Program-made: the position numbers and the translations under genes
DNA from: Hallella seregens ATCC 51272
GTDB taxonomy: Bacteria > Bacteroidota > Bacteroidia > Bacteroidales > Bacteroidaceae
Direction: 5' to 3'
NCBI RefSeq assembly: GCF_000518545.1
Contig: NZ_JADU01000001.1
Coordinates: forward strand, 186,001 to 250,000
DNA length: 64,000 bases
The notes under the pieces: model-generated
What the model saw: only the letters and a program-made list of their open reading frames with translations
What the model was told of the DNA's origin: nothing
The model's database searches: none
Shown here: in pieces, positions 8,747-17,139 of the stretch
How the letters are laid out: each line of letters opens with the position of its first letter
Position numbering within the stretch: position 1 is the first letter of the stretch

Positions 8747-8790
8747 TTGCTTCAAATCGTGCGTTCTGTTGCTTCAAGTCGTGCGTTCTG
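8747..8790. repeat. Two tandem 22-bp repeats downstream of the OB-fold lipoprotein gene
   Basis: The unit TTGCTTCAAATCGTGCGTTCTG at 8747-8768 repeats at 8769-8790 with one change (A to G). It ends exactly at the stop codon of the leftward gene at 8791. Weaker relatives (GTTTCAAGGCGTTTGC) lie just before. No function is evident. Confidence 0.6.
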
Positions 8791-10128
8791 CTACTGAGCG
8801 TAGGTGATGGTGATGGTCTGAACGCGCAGCTGCACACCGCCCTTGTCTGTCGAGAAAGTGTTGGTATAGGTGGCATTCGTGCCGTCGAATTTCACCGTTC
8901 CCGTGTCATTGCCCACATAATTGGTGCCGTTGTAGGTGTCGCAGGTAAAGACAATCTTGGCAATCTTGGCCTTGCAGGCAAACGTGATGGTGTTGTTGGC
9001 ATATACGCGCACGCCTTTAGTGGCTGTGTAGAACTTCGGGGCGGCGGTGTTTGTTCCGGCAGCGAAGGTCAGTGTGGAGCCATCCGGGAGGGTCACGGTG
9101 CCCACATCGGCCGCATTGGCCAGCCCCAGCGTGTTCAGATCAATGGTTACAGTGGTGCTGCCGGCTGTCACATTCGGGGCCGTAGCGGTCACTGTCGTTC
9201 CGTCGATGGTGACGACTGTGCCGCCCGTGGGCGGGTTCGGGGTATCGCCTGTAGAGGATGCTTTCTTGCCGTTCAGCTCCACAATCTTGTTCTGTTTGGC
9301 AATCTCGTGGGTACCGTTATAGTTGATTAGTGCTCCCAGCACCACCACTTTGTCACCGTTTTTCAGCTGATCGGTGGCCGTAAACTTCTCTCCACCCAGT
9401 GCGTAGCCACGGTAAACCTCGAGCTTTCCGGCCTCGGTACCGTCGTCGGATATATAGTAGGTGGCGTTGCCATACTCGGTACTGATCTCGGGAGTACCCA
9501 CTACAGTGCCGGCCACATACACGTTGTCGCTGGTGTAAGTGCCGGCGGTGATGAGTTGTTGGGCCTTAGCCACGTTGTAGGGTGAGGCCTCGGTACCCTC
9601 GCCGGCGGGCGCTGCGGTGCCGCCCGTTCCGCCGCCGCCGCTGTTGTTTCCCTTGCCGTTGATGGAGACAATCTGGCTGCCCTGGGTCACCTCGGGCGTG
9701 GCGTTGTACATGGTGAGCACGCCATAGACCACCAGTGTGTCGCCCACGGCAATCTCGTTGCCCGTGGCAAATTTCGCCCCGTTCAGGGCATAGCCGCGAT
9801 AAACTTCCAGTTGTGTGGTTCCGCCCTTGGTGTCGGCCAGGAAGTAGGTGGCGTTTCCGTATTGTGTGCTAACCTCGCCCATTTTGGCGACGATGCCTTT
9901 CAGATACACCTTCGCCGAGGTGTAGGTTCCAGCCTTGATGATTTGCAGGGCCTTGGCCACGTTGTAGGGCGACGCCAGTGTACCCTCGCCGATGGGGTCG
10001 GTTGTGGTTTCGGGGGTTGTGCCGTTGCCGTTGTAGTTGCCGTTGTAGGGCATGGGGACGTCCTCGCAACTGCCCAGCGTCATGACCGCCAGGGCCAGCG
10101 CGCATGCGTACTGAATCAATTTTTTCAT
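8791..10128 (-). CDS. Secreted lipoprotein with two OB-fold-like repeats
   Basis: The 445-residue protein has a lipoprotein signal (MKKLIQYACALALAVMTLGSC, cysteine at 21). Two similar segments follow, about residues 45-155 and 175-290. Each begins 'GEGT.ASPYNVAKA' and contains 'Y..GIVA/GTVV', 'GNATY' and 'LEVYRGYALNG', an OB-fold-like pattern seen in secreted Bacteroidota nucleases and DUF6359-type proteins. The C-terminal 150 residues are Thr-rich and beta-strand-like. The gene follows the DUF5689 lipoprotein and TonB receptor in one leftward operon, suggesting a surface ligand-binding role, perhaps nucleic acid. That role is inference. Confidence 0.75.
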   Translation of the reverse strand: MKKLIQYACALALAVMTLGSCEDVPMPYNGNYNGNGTTPETTTDPIGEGTLASPYNVAKALQIIKAGTYTSAKVYLKGIVAKMGEVSTQYGNATYFLADTKGGTTQLEVYRGYALNGAKFATGNEIAVGDTLVVYGVLTMYNATPEVTQGSQIVSINGKGNNSGGGGTGGTAAPAGEGTEASPYNVAKAQQLITAGTYTSDNVYVAGTVVGTPEISTEYGNATYYISDDGTEAGKLEVYRGYALGGEKFTATDQLKNGDKVVVLGALINYNGTHEIAKQNKIVELNGKKASSTGDTPNPPTGGTVVTIDGTTVTATAPNVTAGSTTVTIDLNTLGLANAADVGTVTLPDGSTLTFAAGTNTAAPKFYTATKGVRVYANNTITFACKAKIAKIVFTCDTYNGTNYVGNDTGTVKFDGTNATYTNTFSTDKGGVQLRVQTITITYAQ

Positions 10129-10143
10129 CGTATCTTCGTTTTA

Positions 10144-10998
10144 TTATTTTACTTCTTCCACGTCATCCAGCGTGCGGATGATGATTTCCCAGGTTCTGTT
10201 GTACCGTTTCATGATGCCCGTTACGTTGATTTTGCCGGTGGGCAGAGGGTTGGCGGCAAAGTCGGCATAGTTGCTTGTATAGAGCATGACGCTGTTGCCC
10301 AACTCGTTGAAGTAGACGCTTTTCGAGCCGCCACCGCCTCCGGGTGTGGCGTAGGTGGCCTTGCCGTCTGCCCCTTTCAGTGACACGTTGGTGAGTTTCA
10401 CCAGTCGGCCGCCGTAGGTCAGCCCGTCATTGGCCGGTTTCCAGTTCTTGTCGAAGGCGACAGGCTCCATAGTTTGCGTCTTGCCCGTGAGGCGGAAGTG
10501 CTGGTTCCACAGCGCGCGGCTCATGCGGCTCACGTAGGTTGCTCCGCTGGCATTGGTGTAGGGCGTGCCTATTTCGGCCTGCAAACCGTAGTTGCCCACG
10601 TAAAGTCCCTTGAGGTCAATGATGATTTCGGCCCCCACCGGCAGTGTGCCGAAGAGACCTCCCTCGGCTACAGCTATGACGATGCCGCCCGTAGCGTCGG
10701 CCACGGCCAGCTCATTGTAGAGGTTTCCCTGGATGTCATTGCCCGTCACCACGGCCTTGATCTTCGTGTCTTCAGCGACTTGAGCATAGGCCTTGCCGTC
10801 GCGATAGTCGGTGGTGATGGCCGTCTTGTAGCGGTCTTTGAGCTCGGCAATGGTGATGATGTTGCTTTCGTCGATGTCCTTGTTGCCCACGCCGGCCTGC
10901 TCGGCTGTCGGTTGCTGTGCGTCCCAGTCGCCGTCCATGCAGCCCGTGGCCACGCAGCAGACCAGGGCCAGCACCATGATATGATGGAATGTCTTCAT
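10144..10998 (-). CDS. DUF5689-type lipoprotein
   Basis: The start at 10998 gives 'MKTFHHIMVLALVCCVATGC', a lipoprotein signal with the cysteine at residue 20; the longer open frame upstream belongs to the overlapping TonB-receptor region. The mature 284-residue precursor contains 'ITIAELKDRYKTA' and 'KAVVTGNDIQGNLYNELAVAD', the pattern of DUF5689, an OB-fold-like domain of surface lipoproteins. The gene begins 14 nt after the TonB receptor stop and is followed 15 nt later by the next lipoprotein, so a three-gene operon is likely. A binding function for the receptor's substrate is inferred from position. Confidence 0.78.
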   Translation of the reverse strand: MKTFHHIMVLALVCCVATGCMDGDWDAQQPTAEQAGVGNKDIDESNIITIAELKDRYKTAITTDYRDGKAYAQVAEDTKIKAVVTGNDIQGNLYNELAVADATGGIVIAVAEGGLFGTLPVGAEIIIDLKGLYVGNYGLQAEIGTPYTNASGATYVSRMSRALWNQHFRLTGKTQTMEPVAFDKNWKPANDGLTYGGRLVKLTNVSLKGADGKATYATPGGGGGSKSVYFNELGNSVMLYTSNYADFAANPLPTGKINVTGIMKRYNRTWEIIIRTLDDVEEVK

Positions 10999-11012
10999 TG
11001 TCTTGTTGCGGT

Positions 11013-13517
11013 TTAGAATTTGTAAGCGATGTTCAGCATGCCGTTGGCACCGAGGGCATAATACTTCTTCGGATTCTTGGAGAACCGGTACATGCGGCTG
11101 TTTCCCGACGAGGTGTAGTCCGAACGGCTCTGTTCGTAGCCGCTGGTTACTATCCGTTGATTGTTCAGAATGTTGCTCACCATGAGGTTGATGGACAGGC
11201 TTCCATGCTTCAGATAGATGCTCTTGCCGATGGAGCCGTCCAGCATCCAGCCGCCTCGGCCCTTGTCCTGGGGCGACACGAGCAGGTTGCCGTTGCCGTC
11301 GGTGCTGCCAATGCGCTGCAGGGCACTCTGGTAACGGTAGTAGGGCGAGTAGCCCAGGTAGATGCGGTCGTACCAGTTGCCGTTCAGATCGACGAACCAT
11401 CCGCCCTTGTGATAGCTCAGCACGATAGCCGTGGCCGTGAGCGGCGTGCTGCTTTCACGCATGCCTTTCACCAGGGCTACGTCGTCGTTGTACACGCCCT
11501 GCGTGGAGTTGATGTAGCGAACATGGGCATTACTGATGTTCTTGGCCTCGCTCAGCGTGCCGATGAGACGCAGGTTCAGGAACGAAGCCAGCTTGAAATC
11601 GAGGCCGCCCTCCAGTCCGTAGTACTCCTTGCGCAGCCCCGACAGCGAGTTGTAGGAGAAGCTGTTGATGTCGTCGAAGTAGAAGCACGTCCACTCCGTC
11701 ACGTGTGTAATGTGGTTGTAATAGGCGCTGAGGTTGGCATGCAGCCAGCTACCCAGATACTGATAGCCCACTTCACTGGAGAAGATGTGCTCGTTGTGCA
11801 GGTTGCCCACAAAGTCGTTGTTCATCTCGGGAGCCGTGAATGCCGTGGCGGCTGAGGGGGCGTGGCTCTCGTAGCCCATGCCCAGGGTGAGCGTGTTGCC
11901 GCGTCCCAGGTTGAAGTTGGCCCCGGCCTTGAAGCCGCCCTCCACGAACTCGGCCGTGCGGCTCTTGCCAAACGAGTTCTCGGCAAAGAGGCCATTGCGC
12001 ATCTTGCCGTCGCGCTGCATCGACTGATAGCCCAGCCGAGCAGCCACTGTATAGTGCACGCTGCCGAAGGTTTCGGCGTAGTTGGTCCACAGTTGGGCGC
12101 GGTTTATAAAGATGTGATAGTCGTAGCCGAACTTGTCGCCCTTGCCCACCCCGGCGTTCGGGCGGTTCAGATCATACTGCAGTTTGTCCGACCCGGCGGC
12201 ATAAGTGCCCAGTGCATAGTAGTTGATGTTGTGGTAGCTGCCGGCCCCCAGCATGTCCGACATGGTCTGATAGTGGCTGGCATCGTTGCGGGCCAGGAAG
12301 AAACCGTTGTTCCACACGCTCTTGGCCGTCATGCGTGAGGTGAGCGTCGAGGCCAGCGTCAGGTTGAGCACGTTGTTGTGCTTGGCCTGAATGAAGTACA
12401 TGGCATCGGCTCCCTGCGCCGTGGCCTGCCGGTTGGCGTAGACCAGACGGTCGAAGTTGATCTGCCGTGCAGCCTCGCTTCCCATCAGATAGTCGCGTGC
12501 CGTGAGGAAGTCCTGGTAGCCCTGGAGCGAGTTCATGGCGTTGGAACCCCACACGTCGTAGTAGCTCGACGGCAGCCGCTTCCAGTAGTCGGGGTGCGGA
12601 TTGTCGGTCCCGTTGTAGTTGAGCTTGGTACTTGAGTACCAGCTGTACTTGCCAAAGAGCGACGTGGTGAGCTTGTTGTTGTCGTTGATGGCCCAGTCCC
12701 AGGTGAAGACGGCCGAGGGGGCGAAGTCGTTCACCACGCGGCTGTTGCGGCGTTTGCCGTTCTGATAGCCCCAGTAGGGATTGTACTGGTAGTCGTTGGC
12801 CAGCCAGTACATCTCGTCGGTCGAGGCTCCCTGCGTGGCGCGCTCCGTGGGGTTGCCCCAGGTGGAGAACGAGAGCGAGTGGCGGTTGCCCAGCAGTTTC
12901 TGCACGCCGAGGAAGTAGGAGAGGGCGTTGTAGAACGTGCCCGGAACGTATCCGCGGTTGGCCCATCGGTAGGTGACGTTGGCCGAGAGGGCCCATCCAC
13001 GGCTGTTCAGCCCGCTGTTGTAGGTGTACATGCCGCGCATGGTATAGTTGCGGTTGGCGGCCGAGAGCGTGATGCGCTGGCCGGCGGCCATGCTTGCAGG
13101 GCGGAAATCGTAGTTGTTGGAGCCGCCGAGACCCGTTGCAGCGAAGTTGTTGGCCTCGAAAGGCAGGGCCGATTCCATGTTGCGCGTCTGCTGGTTCAGG
13201 CCGCCCACGAGCGAGTAGCGGAACTGTCCCGTCTCCATGTCGTTCACCGGAGCGCCGTTGATATAGATGTCGTTGTACTTCTGATTGAGGGCACGGTAGC
13301 GGAACCTGACGGGCGAGAAGAGGAATCCCACCCTGGAACTGTAGACGCTCGAATTGGAGTTGACGATGCTGATGCTCTGCTCCATGTTGTCGTCTTCGCC
13401 CAGCTGTGCCTCTGTGAACGTGAAGGCGGCCTCGCCTACATTGGTCGAGTCGCTTTGGGCGAACGCCACCGAAGCATAGCCTAAGGCCGTCAGGGCCAAG
13501 ATAAGCTTTGTCTGCAT
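11013..13517 (-). CDS. TonB-dependent outer-membrane receptor
   Basis: The 834-residue protein has a cleavable signal peptide ending 'SVAFAQ'. A short plug-like region (residues 40-140, 'YNDIYINGAPVND', 'GLGGSNNYDFRPAS') follows, then a long series of amphipathic beta strands rich in aromatic and Asn residues, closing with 'LNIAYKF'. It lacks the carboxypeptidase-like N-terminal domain of SusC. Two OB-fold/DUF5689 lipoproteins follow in the same operon, and a secreted EEP nuclease gene lies divergently upstream. I read it as the porter of a nucleic-acid-derived nutrient system, by context only. A minus-strand TAACTTTG box lies at 13563-13556. Confidence 0.82.
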   Translation of the reverse strand: MQTKLILALTALGYASVAFAQSDSTNVGEAAFTFTEAQLGEDDNMEQSISIVNSNSSVYSSRVGFLFSPVRFRYRALNQKYNDIYINGAPVNDMETGQFRYSLVGGLNQQTRNMESALPFEANNFAATGLGGSNNYDFRPASMAAGQRITLSAANRNYTMRGMYTYNSGLNSRGWALSANVTYRWANRGYVPGTFYNALSYFLGVQKLLGNRHSLSFSTWGNPTERATQGASTDEMYWLANDYQYNPYWGYQNGKRRNSRVVNDFAPSAVFTWDWAINDNNKLTTSLFGKYSWYSSTKLNYNGTDNPHPDYWKRLPSSYYDVWGSNAMNSLQGYQDFLTARDYLMGSEAARQINFDRLVYANRQATAQGADAMYFIQAKHNNVLNLTLASTLTSRMTAKSVWNNGFFLARNDASHYQTMSDMLGAGSYHNINYYALGTYAAGSDKLQYDLNRPNAGVGKGDKFGYDYHIFINRAQLWTNYAETFGSVHYTVAARLGYQSMQRDGKMRNGLFAENSFGKSRTAEFVEGGFKAGANFNLGRGNTLTLGMGYESHAPSAATAFTAPEMNNDFVGNLHNEHIFSSEVGYQYLGSWLHANLSAYYNHITHVTEWTCFYFDDINSFSYNSLSGLRKEYYGLEGGLDFKLASFLNLRLIGTLSEAKNISNAHVRYINSTQGVYNDDVALVKGMRESSTPLTATAIVLSYHKGGWFVDLNGNWYDRIYLGYSPYYRYQSALQRIGSTDGNGNLLVSPQDKGRGGWMLDGSIGKSIYLKHGSLSINLMVSNILNNQRIVTSGYEQSRSDYTSSGNSRMYRFSKNPKKYYALGANGMLNIAYKF

Positions 13518-13663
13518 AGTTGACTGAAGTTGTTATTGATAGTGATATATTTTTGCAAAGTTAGCGAAATATATCCTACTTCCATGCCCCTTTTTCCCGA
13601 AAAATTCAGGCGATAAGGCCTTTATCTCGAATTTAATTGCGATATTTGCACAAAATATAAGCC

Positions 13664-14713
13664 ATGAACCCTAAAATCAACTTTGCATTCCTGGCCTTGC
13701 TCTTGCTGGCCATGCTCCCGGTTTCGGCCCAGCGCCGCTTCAATGTCTACGCCGTGGGCTTCTACAATCAGGAGAATCTCTTCGACACTTGCCACGACGA
13801 AGGCAAGCGCGACTACGACTTCCTGCCCTCCGGCCCCTACCGATGGGACGGACTGAAATACAGCCATAAGCTGCACAACATGGCCCGCGCGCTGAGCGAC
13901 ATGGGCACCTCGACGCTGCCCGGCGTGGGTTGCGCCGTCATCGGACTGGCCGAGGTGGAGAACGCCAAGGTGCTCGCCGACCTGTGCGCCCAGCCCGAAC
14001 TGCAGGCCCGCAACTACCGGTTCTGCCACATCGAGGGCCCCGACCGCCGCGGCATAGACTGTGCCCTGCTCTACAACCCCGCCCTCTTCCGGCTGCGCGA
14101 CGTGAAGCTCGTGCCCTATGTGCCCACCGAAAAGCAGGACAGCGGCTTTGCCACGCGCGGCTTCCTCACCGTGAGCGGCGAGCTGGCGGGCGAGCATGTG
14201 GCCTTCATCGTGTGCCATCTGCCCAGCCGTTTCAGCGGATCGTACTATCGTGAGGTGGGTGCCGCCCAGGCCCGTGCCGTGAAAGACTCGCTGCTGCGCG
14301 CCGACAGCGGATGCAAGGTGTTCGTCATGGGCGACATGAACGACGACCCCACCAACAAGAGCATGCATGAGATTCTCTCGGCCAAAGAGGAAATAGCCCT
14401 CGTGGGGCCCGGCGACATGTACAACCCCTGGTACAACGTGCTGGCCAAGCAAGGCACCGGAACTCTGATGTACCAAGGCTCGTGGAACCTCTTCGACCAG
14501 ATTGTGATGACGCCCAACCTGCTCAATGCCAAGGGTTCCAAGGACTACTCGACGCTGAAATACTGGAAAAACGAGATTCAGCGCATGCCCTATCTCTTCC
14601 AGACCGAGGGGCAATACAAGGGCTCGGTAAAGCGTACCACGGCCGGCGGCAAGTGGCTCGACGGTTATTCCGACCATCTGCCCGTGTGCGTGTATCTGGT
14701 GAAAGAGAAGTAA
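13664..14713 (+). CDS. Secreted endonuclease/exonuclease/phosphatase family protein
   Basis: The 349-residue protein begins with a signal peptide ending 'LPVSAQ'. It carries the EEP catalytic motifs: 'NQENLFDT' (metal Asn), 'VIGLAEVENAKVL' (Glu), 'HLPSRFSGSYYR', 'VMGDMNDDPTNKS' (Asp/Asn) and the closing 'YSDHLPV' (Asp-His). The family includes DNase I-like nucleases and phosphatases. The gene is divergent from the TonB receptor operon with a shared 146-nt intergenic region, and a GATATTTG box at 13641-13648 is a likely -7 element. Exported nuclease activity feeding the receptor is my inference. Confidence 0.86.
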   Translation: MNPKINFAFLALLLLAMLPVSAQRRFNVYAVGFYNQENLFDTCHDEGKRDYDFLPSGPYRWDGLKYSHKLHNMARALSDMGTSTLPGVGCAVIGLAEVENAKVLADLCAQPELQARNYRFCHIEGPDRRGIDCALLYNPALFRLRDVKLVPYVPTEKQDSGFATRGFLTVSGELAGEHVAFIVCHLPSRFSGSYYREVGAAQARAVKDSLLRADSGCKVFVMGDMNDDPTNKSMHEILSAKEEIALVGPGDMYNPWYNVLAKQGTGTLMYQGSWNLFDQIVMTPNLLNAKGSKDYSTLKYWKNEIQRMPYLFQTEGQYKGSVKRTTAGGKWLDGYSDHLPVCVYLVKEK

Positions 14714-14726
14714 CGGCCGGTTTCAC

Positions 14727-15365
14727 ATGACACGGACAACGCCCGAGCTCCCCGTCACCGAGCCCTCGTCCATATCCGGCGAGGCCCCGGTGGAGACGCA
14801 TCCTTTCACGCCTTTCCTTCCGTCCACGGCCCGGTTGCTCATGCTCGGCACCTTTCCGCCGGCTCCCAGACGCTGGTGCATGGACTGGTACTATCCCAAT
14901 TTCACCAACGACATGTGGCGCATCGTCGGCCTTTGCTTCTTTGGCGACAAGATGCATTTCGTGGATTCGGCCCGCAAAACCTACCGGCTGGCCGAGCTGC
15001 AAGCCTTTCTGGCCGAGTGCGGCATAGCCATCTTCGACACCTGTCTGCGCATACGCCGCACCACGGGCACGGCCTCCGACAAGGACCTGGAGGTGGTGGA
15101 ACAGGCCGACCTCGACGGCATGCTGCGGGCCCTGCCCCGGTGCCGCGCGGTGCTGGCGGCCGGCCAACTGGCCACGAGCATCTTCACCACCCACTACGGC
15201 ATCGACGCGCGCCACCTCAAAATGGGCGGCCACGTAGACTTCTCGTTCGAGAACCGGGCCATCGGTCTCTACCGCGAGCCCAGCTCGTCGCGCGCCTATC
15301 CCATGCGCGTGGAGCAGAAAGCCGAGTACTACCGCCGCATGTTTCAGGACATCGGGCTGCTCTGA
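14727..15365 (+). CDS. Uracil-DNA glycosylase superfamily protein
   Basis: The 212-residue protein shows a UDG-fold pattern: 'LLMLGTFPPAPRRW' resembles motif A and is followed by 'YYPNFTNDMWRI'. A segment 'CRAVLAAGQLATSIF' is compatible with the central strand, and 'REPSSSRAYPMR' resembles motif B. The usual catalytic Asp/His arrangement is not fully clear, so activity on uracil or another damaged base is uncertain. It begins 14 nt after the EEP nuclease stop and is probably co-transcribed with it. A few bases of open frame before the first motif are Pro/Ser-rich and may be disordered. Confidence 0.75.
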   Translation: MTRTTPELPVTEPSSISGEAPVETHPFTPFLPSTARLLMLGTFPPAPRRWCMDWYYPNFTNDMWRIVGLCFFGDKMHFVDSARKTYRLAELQAFLAECGIAIFDTCLRIRRTTGTASDKDLEVVEQADLDGMLRALPRCRAVLAAGQLATSIFTTHYGIDARHLKMGGHVDFSFENRAIGLYREPSSSRAYPMRVEQKAEYYRRMFQDIGLL

Positions 15366-15395
15366 CGGTCTGCTGTGCAATGGCGTTTGCTTTCA

Positions 15396-15451
15396 CTCCA
15401 CAACTCCTTTAACCCCATCACTCCTCTAACTCCTGTCTCCTTTACTCCTTA
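15396..15451. repeat. Degenerate ACTCC(T)TTAAC repeat run before udk
   Basis: About six imperfect ACTCC-type units fill the gap before udk, resembling one arm of the 6253-6336 inverted repeat. No pairing partner is near, so it cannot form that hairpin. It probably belongs to the same dispersed repeat family. Confidence 0.45.
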
Positions 15452-15455
15452 AAAT

Positions 15456-16082
15456 ATGGACAAGATAACGATAATCGGCATTGCCGGCGGCACGGGTTCC
15501 GGCAAGACCACCGTGGTCAAGAAGATTGTGCAGGCCCTGCCGCCCCACTATGTGGCCGTGGTTCCACAGGATTCCTACTACAACGACACCACCGCCATGA
15601 CCGAGGACGAGCGGCGTGCCATCAACTTCGACCACCCCGACGCGTTCGACTGGAAGTTGCTCATCCGGCAAATCAGCGACCTGCGAGAGGGTCGTGCCGT
15701 GGAGCAGCCCACCTACAGCTACCTGCTGTGCAACCGTTTGCCCGAGACTGTGCACGTGGAACCCAAGCCCGTCATCATCATAGAGGGCATCATGGCCCTG
15801 CTCAACAAGAAGCTGCGCGACATGATGGACCTGAAGATTTTCGTCGATGCCGACCCCGACGAGCGGCTCATCCGCAACATTCAGCGCGACACCATCGACC
15901 GCGGCCGCACCGTCTCGATGGTGGTCGACCGGTATCTCAAGGTGCTCAAGCCCATGCACGAGCAGTTCATCGAGCCCACCAAGCGGCATGCCGACCTCAT
16001 CATCCCGCAGGGAGGAGAGAACGTTAAGGGTATCGGCATCCTCTGCAAATACATCGAGGGACTGGTGCCCGTAGACGAGTAA
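15456..16082 (+). CDS. udk: Uridine kinase
   Basis: Udk phosphorylates uridine and cytidine in pyrimidine salvage. The 208-residue protein has the P-loop 'GGTGSGKT' at residues 11-18, the substrate segment 'QDSYYNDTTAMTEDER', 'NFDHPDAFDW' and the Walker-B-like 'VIIIEGIMAL'. 'DERLIRNIQRDTIDRGR' is the lid. Length and motifs are normal. It lies downstream of the secreted nuclease and UDG-like genes, which fits nucleoside salvage, although a separate promoter is possible. A strong palindrome at 16121-16159 follows. Confidence 0.95.
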   Translation: MDKITIIGIAGGTGSGKTTVVKKIVQALPPHYVAVVPQDSYYNDTTAMTEDERRAINFDHPDAFDWKLLIRQISDLREGRAVEQPTYSYLLCNRLPETVHVEPKPVIIIEGIMALLNKKLRDMMDLKIFVDADPDERLIRNIQRDTIDRGRTVSMVVDRYLKVLKPMHEQFIEPTKRHADLIIPQGGENVKGIGILCKYIEGLVPVDE

Positions 16083-16120
16083 ACGGCCCGTGGCTCCGCA
16101 ATGGCGGCTTCGTGGCAAAA

Positions 16121-16159
16121 CGACAACGGCGTAAAGGCAATGCCTTTACGCCGTTGTCG
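16121..16159. terminator. 19-bp perfect palindrome after udk
   Basis: The arms CGACAACGGCGTAAAGGCA (16121-16139) and its exact complement (16141-16159) are separated by one base. The element lies 38 nt after udk and between convergent genes, so it may stop transcription from both sides, though no long T-run follows. The following 40 bases hold more 'TGCACCGTAAT / ATTGCGGTGTAA' palindromic pieces related to those at 4007-4061. Confidence 0.6.
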
Positions 16160-16291
16160 CGTTGCGTCTGCACCGTAATCATTCGGCCATTGCGGTGTAA
16201 TGATTTGGCGTTTTCCCCGTGATGGCCCGCTGCTTCCTCGGCCGTGGCTCTGCCTTGGGCTGTTTCGGGCGGATGCGCACGGGGCTGGTCC

Positions 16292-16927
16292 CTACTGTTC
16301 GTCGGCCACATCGGTCGTCGTGGCCTCCACTTCGATGGTAGGTCCGCTGTGTGCTTTCTCGTAGCTGTTGCGGCACTGGCGCAGCTTGATGGCGTTCGTC
16401 AGCTCCACAACACCGTAGACCATCATGCCCCATCCGATAACCAGGAGCGGCATGGAGGCGATGGCGCTGGGCTTGACAACGGCCACAAGCCCTACGAGCA
16501 GTATCACGGCGGGCAGCACCCACCAGGCGCAGCCGATGTGGGCAAACTTGGTGGCCGTGGCCAGATTGAAGAAGAGGTTGAGCGCGCCCAGAATCAAGAT
16601 GGCGGCCAGCACGTACACCAGTCCGTTGACAAACGTGTTGGGGGCCAGCGCCAGCATGCCGCCCAGGATGATGCTGCCCATGCCCACGATGGGGAACGAC
16701 GGCGCGGGGGCGGCGAGCGGACGGCCCTGGGCGTCGTAGATTTCCACGTCGGGGCTCTTGCGCCGGGCCGAGAACCAGGCCACGCAACTGATGACACCCG
16801 AGATGAAAAACACGGTGCCGATGGTAATCGTCATCCACGTGACGGTCTCTTCGCGGTACTTGACCAGCAGTGCGCCGGTGGCAATGGCGCAGAGCGCACG
16901 GAAAATGCTGCTTTGAAATACTTTCAT
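16292..16927 (-). CDS. DUF308/HdeD-like membrane protein
   Basis: The 211-residue protein has about six hydrophobic helices in pairs, a Gly/Ala-rich membrane region ('SIILGGMLALAPNTFVNGLVYVLAAILILGALNLF') and a short acidic tail. This resembles DUF308/HdeD membrane proteins. The first helix pair is interrupted by 'SARRKSPDVEIYDAQG', a soluble loop. Function is unknown; HdeD relatives are tied to acid resistance in enterobacteria, which should not be carried over here. The gene is convergent with udk. Confidence 0.7.
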   Translation of the reverse strand: MKVFQSSIFRALCAIATGALLVKYREETVTWMTITIGTVFFISGVISCVAWFSARRKSPDVEIYDAQGRPLAAPAPSFPIVGMGSIILGGMLALAPNTFVNGLVYVLAAILILGALNLFFNLATATKFAHIGCAWWVLPAVILLVGLVAVVKPSAIASMPLLVIGWGMMVYGVVELTNAIKLRQCRNSYEKAHSGPTIEVEATTTDVADEQ

Positions 16928-17089
16928 TTGTTGGGTCTGTTGTGTCTGTTTGTACAGGGCTGAACCAGCCGTGAGCTGATTGCAAAGTTACGATGAAAAG
17001 ATGAAAAACGGCGGGAATTGCATGGAAAAAATGCCCTAAAAAATCGTTTCAATCGTAGTTGTATGTGCAGACAAAGTGTTACCTTTGCC

Positions 17090-17097
17090 GTGAAGAC
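17090..17097 (+). promoter_or_regulatory. Likely -7 box of the restriction-modification operon
   Basis: TACCTTTG matches TAnnTTTG and lies 42 nt before the endonuclease start at 17140. The upstream -33 element is weak (TTG at 17059-17061 is too far), so strength is uncertain. Confidence 0.45.
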
Positions 17098-17139
17098 GCC
17101 CGATGGCGAAGTCTGGCGCATGCGAACAATCAGACAGAT

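Noticed and set aside
13622..14677. 351-codon minus-strand frame opposite the EEP nuclease
   Set aside because: The plus-strand product has a signal peptide and all EEP motifs; the antisense frame reflects codon bias.
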